From: a virus
Direction: 5' to 3' (one strand)
IMG/VR virus record: IMGVR_UViG_3300048927_000198
Span: 1-29,836 of that record
DNA length: 29,836 nt
The position numbers were made by a program, and so were the translations under genes. Shown here piece by piece: positions 21,837 to 28,544 of this stretch. The number at the start of each line of letters is the position of its first letter. The stretch's first letter is position 1. The notes under the pieces were generated by a model. It did no database searches. It was not told where the DNA came from and saw only the letters and a program-made list of their open reading frames with translations.

Positions 21837-23990
21837 ATGCGCTACAACACTGGCAACCCCGTAGGTCCCGATGGTTCGAATTCTCCTTTTGACCTATACG
21901 ACAACTCCGGGATCATTGATCTTCTCTTGACTGGTCCTCTTGGCGAGTACCTGGATCGCCTCGGCGTGCCACTGAAATCGTGGCGCGGGATCATGCAGCA
22001 GGTTACTGACTACCTGATAGATCAAGGCTACGAATCGGTTTACCTGGCATATGGCGCTGGTGTGGTGGTAGAGCGGCAGACTCAGCTTGTTCAGCGCTCT
22101 GGCGAACTTTACCGGGTGATGAATGCATCCGATATTCCGCTTACACTCACCGGCACCTGGGCCACTGATGCACCGAAGCTTCAGGCAGTTGGAGACGCTG
22201 CCCTTAGGCAAGCTCTGGCTAGCGCTTCAGGGACTACCCTGATTGGCCGGGCGGGCGGCACTCTTGAGGCATCCCTTGTCGCGCTTGAGGCGAAAGACGC
22301 AAGCCAGGACGCAAAAGCTCAAGCTAACACCGATGCAATCGCTGGGATTGGCAAGGTGTTCAGCAACGTTCTTGATCCGGCAGTGATCGACCTGCATTTT
22401 GGCCCACTCTGCGGCACCGGTTGGGCTGGGACATCAGAGCCAGGCGGTATCGTTAGCACAACGACCACCGCTTCCGCCGCCCAGAACACGACAGCCCTCC
22501 CTGTGGCGTCAGCAGCCAGTTTTTTTGTCGGTGAGATCATCTGCTGGCTTTCCAGTGATGGGCAATACGACACTGGCGTCATCAAGATCATCGAAGCTGG
22601 CCCGGTCCTGCGGATGGACCGCCAGATGCGTGTGGCTGTGGCGTCCGGCGCCCCGGTGTACAACTTCAACCGGAACGACGCGCACCCAAACACCTACGGT
22701 TACAACGCGATCGCTGACTCGGCCCTACGGCAGCTCACTTCCAAGCGGATATCCATTCTGGAGTACCGAGCCAATGACGGAGCTATCTGGTCACCAATCC
22801 TGAGTGCAACTCTCGTCAGCCAAACCGCATCGGTCTATACCAACCCCGGCGGCGGTCCTGTTGGTGAACGGTCCATCTCTGTGTCCAGTCCCACCGTCAA
22901 TGCCGGTGCATCTTCTTCCTGGGTTGCGCTGACTGGTGGCGACAAGGTGGTTAATTTGGTGCTGAACCCAGGCACCCGCGACCCCGGCAACCTCTCTGGA
23001 ACAGTAGATATTGCTGTTATTGAGAAGACAGCGGATGGAACAGAATTTCAGATTGCTTCAGAAACGGGTATCGCGAGTTATGGAGCGGTTCGTTCTCGTG
23101 ACATCAGCTTCACTATTCGCCCTGGCTCTATGGTGCAGATCAGGGTTACCTCTCCTAATGGTGGGCCATGGACGTTCTACCTGGGCCAGGTCAGTTATTA
23201 CAGCGTGCGCGGATTCCTGGGTTCGCTTAATCGCGGCAAGCATGTACTGCTGGGAGACAGCTGGTTCGCTGGTGGCGATCTCTACAACCGCCTGGTCGCG
23301 CGCCTGCCGAAAGCCACAATCATCAATAAAGGTGTGAGCGGCAACAGGGCATCGGATTTGATCGCCCGATTTGACGCCGACGTGGTACCGCAGGCCCCTG
23401 ATTTCGTCTGGGTCATGATTGGTACAAACGACTATTACGCTGGCATTACTCCGGCATTATTTGAGCAGCAGATCCTTCAGCTCCGTCGAATGATTCAGGC
23501 GCTAGGCGCGCAGCCGATCTTCTTCACAGCCAGCGTTGGTGCAATCGCCCCAACCGGAGGTGGCGGAGACCAGCTGGTGAAGTCGCGTAGCTACGCCCTG
23601 AATGTCCGTTATACCAGCCAGGTCCTGCAGCCTGATGGCGCTGGGACTGTGGCGCGCAGCGCGAACTTCTACGCTCGGGCGACCGTGGCGGCGTCTTCCT
23701 CTCAGATCATCGGCGTGATCCCCGGCATGACCAGGCTGCCAGCGCTGGTAAGATTCCTTCACCAGTCGGTGGCGGGCTTGCAGTTGAGCATCGAGTACTG
23801 TGCTGCAGCAGACGGAACTAGCGCGGTAGACGTTGCAACCTACACCGGGGTCGGGCCGTTCAAGGATCAACCGGCTACGAGGTCGAACACAGAGCTCCGT
23901 TTTGTCGTGCTGCGAGCGACCAACCCGACAGGATCTTCGATTACTGCCTCGATCATTGCCGATATCTGCTGGAACCAGTCGCTGGTGTGA
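21837..23990 (+). CDS. Tail fibre with C-terminal-half SGNH/GDSL hydrolase domain
   Basis: A 717-residue protein from ATG 21837 with GGAGA before it. Residues 1-130 (MRYNTGNPVGPDGSNSPFDLYDNSGIIDLLLTG-type start) form a known phage attachment head. Residues 144-172 are a possible coiled coil, about 180-465 a beta-rich carbohydrate-binding region and about 467-590 the SGNH hydrolase core: HVLLGDSW with S475, NKGVSGN with N503 and GTND at 529-532. The usual late block D-x-x-H is not seen before the fold gives way to a C-terminal beta domain (591-717). Such domains remove O-acetyl groups from surface polysaccharide. Residues 180-590 are paralogous to the next gene. Confidence 0.88.
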   Translation: MRYNTGNPVGPDGSNSPFDLYDNSGIIDLLLTGPLGEYLDRLGVPLKSWRGIMQQVTDYLIDQGYESVYLAYGAGVVVERQTQLVQRSGELYRVMNASDIPLTLTGTWATDAPKLQAVGDAALRQALASASGTTLIGRAGGTLEASLVALEAKDASQDAKAQANTDAIAGIGKVFSNVLDPAVIDLHFGPLCGTGWAGTSEPGGIVSTTTTASAAQNTTALPVASAASFFVGEIICWLSSDGQYDTGVIKIIEAGPVLRMDRQMRVAVASGAPVYNFNRNDAHPNTYGYNAIADSALRQLTSKRISILEYRANDGAIWSPILSATLVSQTASVYTNPGGGPVGERSISVSSPTVNAGASSSWVALTGGDKVVNLVLNPGTRDPGNLSGTVDIAVIEKTADGTEFQIASETGIASYGAVRSRDISFTIRPGSMVQIRVTSPNGGPWTFYLGQVSYYSVRGFLGSLNRGKHVLLGDSWFAGGDLYNRLVARLPKATIINKGVSGNRASDLIARFDADVVPQAPDFVWVMIGTNDYYAGITPALFEQQILQLRRMIQALGAQPIFFTASVGAIAPTGGGGDQLVKSRSYALNVRYTSQVLQPDGAGTVARSANFYARATVAASSSQIIGVIPGMTRLPALVRFLHQSVAGLQLSIEYCAAADGTSAVDVATYTGVGPFKDQPATRSNTELRFVVLRATNPTGSSITASIIADICWNQSLV

Positions 23991-24014
23991 TCTGTATGCA
24001 ACGGAGGCATAAGA

Positions 24015-25412
24015 GTGGCGTGGTGTGAGATAATTCGAGCAAATCATGGATGGATGTATCCTCGAATGCGCTTCACCGCTCTTCTTGCTTCGGTTCTACT
24101 GTTTGCCCAGTCAGTTTTTGCAGAGCCCGAATCTCCACGCACGCCAAGCCCAGCATTCATTGACCTGCATTTCGGTACGCTGTCTGGCGTTGGCTGGTAC
24201 AGCAACGAGCCTGGCGGGGTGGTAGAAGCGGTCTCAACCCAGGCAGTGCCTGCCGGTTCATTCCAGATCACCTTGAACGGCACGAAAGGTTTCAGCCGCG
24301 GCCAGCTCGCCTGCTATCAGGGCGAAGACGACACGCTATATCCCGTTGTGCTCAAGGACGTAGAGCCGGACCGGGTAGTGATCGACAGGCCGCTGCCCAA
24401 GGCCATGCCCGAAGGCGGAAAGCTCTACAACTTCTATAACAATGATGCCCACGCCAACCACTTCGGGTTCGCCTGTGTTGCCGATGATGCTCTGCGGCAG
24501 CTGGCTGCGCGGCCGATGCTGCGCCGGGCCGAGCAGTTCAAAGGCGCATCCGGTTGGGAGGTGATCAATGGGGCGCACTCCGATCCAGTACTGACTGCAG
24601 GGTACCGGGACGTTGGTGATGGTGCAGGTATTGCGATAAGGGTTGGCAATGCCGGCGGCGGCGTGGCTTCGAAGCCTGTTGTCTCGCTCTACGAGAACAT
24701 GGTCACTAACGTGGTTGTGAACCCTGGCAAGCAGGCCGGCAAGCAAGCGGCAACGCTCGATATCGTGGTAACCGAGCTGAAGGCTGACGGGCAGGTAATA
24801 GATGTAGCGAAAACTTCGGTCACCCGAGACGACACCATCGCGTCAGTTGATATCCCATACACGATCACCGCCGGCAGCAAGGTTCGCGTCAAGGTGACGG
24901 TACCGTCATCGACCGAATCGGTGTTCTACCCTGGCTCTATCACCCACTACCATGCGCTTTCGCCAGCCGAGGACATCAACCGTGGCAAGCACGTCTTGTT
25001 CGGCGATAGCTGGTTCGCCTCGGGCGGTGACTTTCACTACCACCTGATCAAGCGTTTGAACAAGGCAACGGTTGTCAGCAAGGGTATCGTTGGTAACCGT
25101 AGTGACCAGCTGGTGGCGCGTTTCTTCAAGGACGTTCCGGCCGAGAAGCCCGATTACGTGTGGATCATGGTCGGGACAAACGACTATTACTACAACACCG
25201 CGAGCTGGCTGTTCCAGGCTCAGGTCACCTACCTGGTGGATTACATCCGTTCGATCGGAGCGAAGCCAATCCTATTTAATCCAACAGTGGGAGCGATCGC
25301 ACCAGGGAATGGTGAAAACCAGCTGATCAAGTCTAGGTCCTATGCACTGAACACTCTGTATGTGCCATCGGTGAGCTTCTTGAGGAGCCCGTTGTTGCAA
25401 GCAGGAAAATAG
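24015..25412 (+). CDS. Secreted SGNH/GDSL hydrolase-like protein, paralogue of the fibre domain
   Basis: A 465-residue protein. The GTG at 24015 has GGAGG eight bases away, while ATGs at 24054 and 24066 are possible shorter starts. From residue 18, MRFTALLASVLLFAQSVFA is a clear Sec signal peptide with cleavage after A36. The mature part repeats the preceding fibre from its residue 180 onward: IDLHFGTLSGVGW, YNFYNNDAHANHFGF, KHVLFGDSW (S332), IVGNRSD (N361), GTND (387-390) and IKSRSYALN. It then stops, without the fibre's last domain and without a phage attachment head. It would therefore be exported to the periplasm or beyond rather than built into virions. As in the fibre, no D-x-x-H block is seen. 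I infer a lysogen-expressed receptor-modifying protein, which is not proven. Confidence 0.85.
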   Translation: MAWCEIIRANHGWMYPRMRFTALLASVLLFAQSVFAEPESPRTPSPAFIDLHFGTLSGVGWYSNEPGGVVEAVSTQAVPAGSFQITLNGTKGFSRGQLACYQGEDDTLYPVVLKDVEPDRVVIDRPLPKAMPEGGKLYNFYNNDAHANHFGFACVADDALRQLAARPMLRRAEQFKGASGWEVINGAHSDPVLTAGYRDVGDGAGIAIRVGNAGGGVASKPVVSLYENMVTNVVVNPGKQAGKQAATLDIVVTELKADGQVIDVAKTSVTRDDTIASVDIPYTITAGSKVRVKVTVPSSTESVFYPGSITHYHALSPAEDINRGKHVLFGDSWFASGGDFHYHLIKRLNKATVVSKGIVGNRSDQLVARFFKDVPAEKPDYVWIMVGTNDYYYNTASWLFQAQVTYLVDYIRSIGAKPILFNPTVGAIAPGNGENQLIKSRSYALNTLYVPSVSFLRSPLLQAGK

Positions 25413-25428
25413 ATAGATCGTCACACAG

Positions 25429-25453
25429 AACCCGCCAACAGGCGGGTTTTTTA
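25429..25453 (+). terminator. Intrinsic terminator before the endolysin gene
   Basis: An 8-bp stem AACCCGCC/GGCGGGTT (25429-25436, 25441-25448), loop AACA, with T run 25447-25452. The endolysin ribosome site GGAGA follows within 10 bases, as at the terminator before the second fibre. Confidence 0.85.
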
Positions 25454-25470
25454 TTGTCTGGAGAAAAGCA

Positions 25471-25914
25471 ATGACTCAATCCCAGCCCCGGGGCGTGCGC
25501 AACCGTAACCCCGGCAACATCGACTTCAACCCGCGCAACGACTGGCAGGGCCAGATCGGCAAGGAACCTGGTGGCCGCTTCGCCATCTTCGACACGCCCG
25601 AGAACGGTATCCGCGCCCTGGGCAAGCTGCTGATCAACTACCGGGGCAAGGACGGCATGCCCGGTGTGGGCGGGAAGGGCATCGACACGGTGCTTGAAAC
25701 CATCAACCGCTGGGCGCCGAGCAACGAGAACGACACCCAGGCCTACGCTGGCGCCGTGGCCAAGCGCCTGGGCGTGCGTATCACTGATCCGATCAACATC
25801 AAGGACCCGGCAACGCTGCGCGGGATGGTGGTCAGCATCATAATCCACGAGAACGGCAGCAACCCTTATGCGCCGGCGATCGTCGATGAAGGGGTGCGGA
25901 GGGCGCTGGCATGA
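25471..25914 (+). CDS. Probable endolysin (RNRNPGNI family, muralytic/virion-associated)
   Basis: A 147-residue soluble protein led by GGAGAAAAGCA. It has the pattern RGVRNRNPGNIDFNPRNDWQGQ, RFAIFDTPENGIRALGKLLINYRGKDGM and ETINRWAPSNENDTQAYAGAVAKRLGV. The RNxNPGNI start and WAP-x-ENDT segment are found in phage lytic-transglycosylase-like or structural lysozyme proteins. It lies directly before Rz/Rz1, which supports the endolysin role. It has no signal peptide, so release through the holin at 3402 is expected. A virion-associated role remains possible. Confidence 0.78.
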   Translation: MTQSQPRGVRNRNPGNIDFNPRNDWQGQIGKEPGGRFAIFDTPENGIRALGKLLINYRGKDGMPGVGGKGIDTVLETINRWAPSNENDTQAYAGAVAKRLGVRITDPINIKDPATLRGMVVSIIIHENGSNPYAPAIVDEGVRRALA

Positions 25915-26420
25915 AGTCTTGGGCGATCAGATCGTTGATTCTGCTGGCACTGCTCGCGTCCTACTGGGGCATGTACCAGCACGGCAGGGCGGTGGAACGG
26001 GCGGAGGCCGGCCAGGCGTCCGCAGAACGAGACAGCGGTGACCGCCTTGCTGAAGTGATCGGCGAGCGGGCGGCGCGCCAGGAAGAACAGCGACGCGCCA
26101 CGGCGCAGGAAGAGGCGAGAGTGCATGCTCATGAAGAAAGAACCATTGCTGATTCTGGTGCTGCTGGCGCCGATGCTGCTGGCCAGCGGCTGCGCGACGA
26201 AGGAACCAATTTCGCCGCCGCCGTCAGTTGCCCCGGCACGGACACCGCCGCTATCACCAGAGGCCAGGCAGCCACCCGCGCCGCCATGGTGCTCTCCGAC
26301 CTGCTCTCACGGGCTGATGCGCGAGCGGGAGAGTTGGCGAAAGCATATGACCGCGCCCGAATAGCAGGCAAACAGTGCGAAATCCAATATGAAAGTTTGC
26401 TGCCAATAACCAAAAACTAG
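25911..26420 (+). CDS. Rz: i-spanin Rz
   Basis: A 169-residue protein in ATGA overlap with the endolysin. It has one N-terminal membrane anchor (about 7-22, RSLILLALLASYWGMYQHG) followed by a long Glu/Ala/Arg-rich periplasmic coiled coil (QASAERDSGDRLAEVIGERAARQEEQRRAT), as in Rz and DUF2514-type proteins. With Rz1 it spans the periplasm and fuses the two membranes in the last step of lysis. The 3' end (residues about 124-153) is repeated in degraded form at 27230. The stop overlaps that of the reverse gene on the other strand by four bases. Confidence 0.88.
   Translation: MKSWAIRSLILLALLASYWGMYQHGRAVERAEAGQASAERDSGDRLAEVIGERAARQEEQRRATAQEEARVHAHEERTIADSGAAGADAAGQRLRDEGTNFAAAVSCPGTDTAAITRGQAATRAAMVLSDLLSRADARAGELAKAYDRARIAGKQCEIQYESLLPITKN
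26131..26364 (+). CDS. Rz1: o-spanin Rz1 lipoprotein, nested within Rz
   Basis: A 77-residue lipoprotein fully inside Rz in another frame. It has a signal MKKEPLLILVLLAPMLLASG with lipobox cysteine C21, then a proline-rich start of the mature part (KEPISPPPSVAPARTPPLSPEARQPPAPP), both marks of Rz1. GAGGCGAGAG lies upstream, and an alternative in-frame ATG is at 26125. The nested arrangement matches lambda Rz/Rz1. It sits in the outer membrane and pairs with Rz. Confidence 0.88.
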   Translation: MKKEPLLILVLLAPMLLASGCATKEPISPPPSVAPARTPPLSPEARQPPAPPWCSPTCSHGLMRERESWRKHMTAPE

Positions 26421-26689
26421 TAAGCATTATTTCGGATGTTGTGGAAGGTGTCTTCAACAAGCTTCTTTCCGCCCTCTCCAGAGCCATGATACATTGACTT
26501 CAAAAAGCTGAGTGTATGTGCTGCTGCGTCTGCAAAGTTCCATGAAACTCTATCGAATTGGCAGTTGCTTAATTCAAATGTCCCAAAGCCACGATAAGTT
26601 ATCTTGCAATCAACAAATGAGCATTCTCTAAATTTGTTGAAGTCGAGGTCAATGGTTTCGTTTTTGAATGTCTTGTTTGAAAATATCAT
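26417..26689 (-). CDS. Pentapeptide-like small protein of the reverse two-gene cassette
   Basis: A 90-residue protein. Residues 1-55 follow a loose beta-helix rhythm (FSNKTFKNETIDLDFNKFRECSFVDCKITYRGFGTFELSNCQF), with recurring F/C about every five residues as in pentapeptide-type sheets. The second half is helical (AAAHTLSFLKSMYHGSGEGGKKLVEDTFHNIR). It starts in an ATGA overlap with the upstream reverse gene (26686-26689) and its stop overlaps the Rz stop. Base composition is A+T-rich compared with phage structural genes, so it was acquired separately. Function is unknown; pairing with a two-membrane-segment protein suggests a membrane-linked host-conversion or exclusion role. Confidence 0.78.
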   Translation of the reverse strand: MIFSNKTFKNETIDLDFNKFRECSFVDCKITYRGFGTFELSNCQFDRVSWNFADAAAHTLSFLKSMYHGSGEGGKKLVEDTFHNIRNNAY

Positions 26690-27141
26690 TGCTTTTGGAC
26701 ATCCTTTAACTTGTTAATGAGGCTGTCTACCGTGTTAGCTGCCGGGCGTGATCTGTATTCTTTGATCAGCCAGCCTAGGCTGGCGCACAAGGCAATATAG
26801 AATATGGCTTTCCAAACCGATTTCTCTAGTATGAATTCTTTGAAATCAGTTGTGAGTAGGGTTATTAGGAGCGTTAGGAATATACCAAGCGGAGCAATCC
26901 ATGAATCTCTCGAACGAAAAGTATCAGAGTTTTCCATTAGCGCAATGCGCAGCTTGTCTTGCGTAATCGTAATGACTTCGCTTGATGTATTTATGTGAAC
27001 GCGAGTTGCAGTCATCGTTCCTATGTCATAGGACGTTGGCGCCGTGTCATTTCCATTTGGCTCAGGCATTTCCTTCAAGAATTCCAGTAGAAAATCGGTT
27101 GGGTGTGAGCATGACGTACATGCTCGCGTTATTTCGATCAC
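26686..27141 (-). CDS. Two-membrane-segment protein of the reverse cassette, N-terminal CxxC
   Basis: A 151-residue protein with GTG start at 27141. C8-T-S-C11 lies close to the start. Membrane helices are at about 81-98 (WIAPLGIFLTLLITLLT) and 109-126 (VWKAIFYIALCASLGWLI), joined by a short charged loop (TDFKEFILEKS), and a basic C-terminal tail follows. The N-terminal 80 residues are soluble and polar. With a promoter-like site only about 8 bases before the GTG, the message would be nearly leaderless, or the real start could be further in. It is the first gene of an A+T-rich two-gene unit. I recognise no family. Confidence 0.75.
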   Translation of the reverse strand: MIEITRACTSCSHPTDFLLEFLKEMPEPNGNDTAPTSYDIGTMTATRVHINTSSEVITITQDKLRIALMENSDTFRSRDSWIAPLGIFLTLLITLLTTDFKEFILEKSVWKAIFYIALCASLGWLIKEYRSRPAANTVDSLINKLKDVQKQ

Positions 27142-27155
27142 GGTAAATCAATTGC

Positions 27156-27183
27156 ATGTTACCTAGGTTCTCGGTTCGGTCAA
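27156..27183 (-). promoter_or_regulatory. Candidate promoter of the reverse two-gene cassette
   Basis: On the reverse strand TTGACC (27183-27178) and TAACAT (27161-27156) are 16 bases apart and face the 151-residue gene. The -35 matches the consensus in five of six places and the -10 in four. It would let the cassette be expressed in the lysogen independently of late transcription. Confidence 0.5.
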
Positions 27184-27229
27184 CTGTCTCAGAGTATCGG
27201 TCCGATTGCCTAGCCTAAGTGCGTCCCTC

Positions 27230-27325
27230 GCCGCCGTGGCGCTCTTCGACCTACTCGCACTGGATGATGAGCGAGCGGGAGAACTGGCGAAAGCTTATGA
27301 CGCCGCCCGGATAGTGGGCCGATAG
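27230..27325 (+). pseudogene. Remnant 3' end of a second Rz gene
   Basis: Positions 27230-27319 align without gaps to Rz 26280-26369, and about 74 of 90 bases agree by hand count. The translated pieces correspond: AAVALFDLLALDDERAGELAKAYDAARIVGR then a stop, against AAMVLSDLLSRADARAGELAKAYDRARIAGK in Rz. No start or upstream coding part is present. It is a leftover of another Rz, now separated from the intact Rz by the reverse cassette. Confidence 0.88.
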
Positions 27326-27369
27326 TGCTAGCGCGGGTACGACGCCCCGACGCCGCCTGGCTGACCAGG

Positions 27370-27399
27370 TTGCCCAAGTGGCCAAAGTATGGCTACGAT
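27370..27399 (+). promoter_or_regulatory. Candidate SOS promoter
   Basis: TTGCCC (27370-27375) and TACGAT (27394-27399) are 18 bases apart, with the predicted start point near 27406 inside the LexA site. This excludes the in-frame GTG at 27378 as a start, since it would lie upstream of the message. Confidence 0.5.
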
Positions 27400-27418
27400 A
27401 CTGTATCGATATACAGTA
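27399..27418 (+). promoter_or_regulatory. LexA (SOS) operator
   Basis: TACTGTATCGATATACAGTA: CTG and CAG are separated by ten bases and the 8-base arms TACTGTAT/ATACAGTA are exact reverse complements. This fits the gammaproteobacterial LexA box CTGTATATATATACAG except in the central bases. It lies 11 bases before the next gene. Confidence 0.92.
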
Positions 27419-27428
27419 TTGGTGCCCT

Positions 27429-27722
27429 ATGTACTTCCTTCTCGTCCGCCGCCGCGTGAATGGCCAGGCCATCCCCTCTGATCAGCTCAGGAAGATCCAG
27501 CCCCTGCGCGCCGACATTCACATTGGCGACCACCACAGCGAGCCGCTTGGGCGCGTGGCCACCCAGGCTTGGGTGTTCAATCCAACGCCTGGTCCGGACA
27601 TCATCCCGCGGCTGCACGATGCCAAGGTCAACGGCATGGCCCAGCTCGGCATGAACATCAACGGGGTCGAGGATATCGACGGCGTGCTGTATGCGCAGTC
27701 CTGGTGGTGCAGGGCGGAATGA
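27429..27722 (+). CDS. LexA-controlled hypothetical protein, 97 aa
   Basis: The product starts MYFLLVRRRVNGQAIPSDQLRKIQPLRADIHIGDHH and continues with RVATQAWVFNPTPGPDIIPRLHDAKVNGMAQLGMNINGVEDIDGVLYAQSWWC. It looks like a compact alpha/beta protein, without membrane segments or known catalytic motif. The LexA box just upstream makes it SOS-inducible. The ribosome site is weak (TTGGTG). The stop overlaps the next gene (AATGATG), so the two form an operon. Possible roles are an antirepressor, an inhibitor of host division or a damage-response helper. I have no sequence evidence for any of these. Confidence 0.82.
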   Translation: MYFLLVRRRVNGQAIPSDQLRKIQPLRADIHIGDHHSEPLGRVATQAWVFNPTPGPDIIPRLHDAKVNGMAQLGMNINGVEDIDGVLYAQSWWCRAE

Positions 27723-28021
27723 TGAGCACATTGCCAAGAGCTTGGCTGGATGAGCTCAACGACCAAGCCGAACTGATCAACGACCCAGATGGCCGCGCAA
27801 TCGTACTGGCCGAGATGGCATTCGCTGCTCACCGGCGCCGAGAGGTCGATTCAGATCAGCTGTCTGACATGCTGGAGTTCGTCGAGGCAGCGCGATACTT
27901 CGGATTGAATGAAGTTGATGAGTGGTACGAGCTAGGGATATTTGGCCATCACGAGCCGTTGCCGGAATGGGGAAATCAGTTCTTCAAGGGAGTTGGCAAG
28001 GCCCCGCCCAAGGATAGGTAG
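27722..28021 (+). CDS. Hypothetical acidic protein, second gene of the SOS pair, 99 aa
   Basis: Tandem ATGs at 27719 and 27722 overlap the previous stop; I use the second, which is better spaced from AGGGCGG. The product is acidic and helical (LDELNDQAELINDPDGRAIVLAEMAFAAHRRRE, SDQLSDMLEFVEAARYFG) and ends with a Trp/Tyr/Phe-rich piece and a basic tail (KGVGKAPPKDR). No family is recognised. Translational coupling to the LexA-controlled gene means it should be induced together with it. Acidic helical partners often pair with small basic proteins, but such pairing here is a guess. Confidence 0.78.
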   Translation: MSTLPRAWLDELNDQAELINDPDGRAIVLAEMAFAAHRRREVDSDQLSDMLEFVEAARYFGLNEVDEWYELGIFGHHEPLPEWGNQFFKGVGKAPPKDR

Positions 28022-28051
28022 GCCGTCGGCAGAACGCCGGAGGAGGGGGCT

Positions 28052-28163
28052 TCGACTGTCTAAAACCGCGCTGCAGCTTCTCGGTTTTACTGGGCGAAAC
28101 TCGCCCAAAATCGCCAATGCATATTAGACAGGGTCGACGCATAGGCCGCTGATGGCGCGGCCT
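28052..28163. other. Block of nested inverted repeats (structured RNA or DNA element)
   Basis: Four pairings crowd into 112 bases: CTGTCTAA (28056-28063) with TTAGACAG (28124-28131), extended by TCGA/TCGA (28052-28055, 28134-28137) past a 2-base bulge; TAAAACCG (28061-28068) with CGGTTTTA (28082-28089); TGGGCGA (28091-28097) with TCGCCCA (28101-28107); and AGGCCGC (28143-28149) with GCGGCCT (28157-28163). The first two share three bases and may compete. There is no T run, so a simple terminator is unlikely. No gene is seen here. Confidence 0.6.
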
Positions 28164-28180
28164 GAGGTCGATTTTCCACA

Positions 28181-28474
28181 CTACTGCTGCATTACTGGCA
28201 GTTGCACGTCAAAAAGGTAGTAGCCGATGATCTCGGCGCGCCGAGCATACCGCTCGATGTCGGTTGCCCGATACAGTTCGTGCCCTGGGTACCGCTCGAC
28301 TATCACATTGCGCATCGCCTCGAAGAACTCCTCAAAAGCGATGCTGTAGCCGTGCTCTGCAAACGTCGCGTGCAAGGCATGGTGAAACCGCTGCTCATCT
28401 TTCGGGTGCTTCGTGTACCAGGTGCTCACGCGTAGCCACGGAGACAGAGACTTTTCCAGAGCTTTGAGATCCAT
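28181..28474 (-). CDS. Hypothetical protein at the prophage right end, 97 aa
   Basis: The start at 28474 has AGGAAG seven bases upstream on the reverse strand, so I prefer it to the longer in-frame start at 28519. The product starts MDLKALEKSLSPWLRVSTWYTKHPKDEQRFHHALH and continues with EEFFEAMRNVIVERYPGHELYRATDIERYARRAEIIGYYLFD. It is helical and rich in His, Tyr and Arg, without membrane segment or clear catalytic site. Small reverse genes like this are often seen just inside the attachment site of Pseudomonas prophages and may be expressed in the lysogen. No family is recognised. Confidence 0.75.
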   Translation of the reverse strand: MDLKALEKSLSPWLRVSTWYTKHPKDEQRFHHALHATFAEHGYSIAFEEFFEAMRNVIVERYPGHELYRATDIERYARRAEIIGYYLFDVQLPVMQQ

Positions 28475-28544
28475 TCCGCACTTCCTGAGGAGCATTATAG
28501 CAGCGGAGTTTATCGCCAAACTGCTTGAAAATTACAGCAAAAAA

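Noticed and set aside
26417-27141. Toxin-antitoxin pair as the identity of the reverse cassette
   Set aside because: The two-membrane-segment protein and pentapeptide-like protein show no known toxin or antitoxin motif, and there is no DNA-binding domain for autoregulation.
27378-27428. An upstream start (GTG 27378) for the SOS gene
   Set aside because: It would lie upstream of the predicted start point and encode the LexA operator itself.
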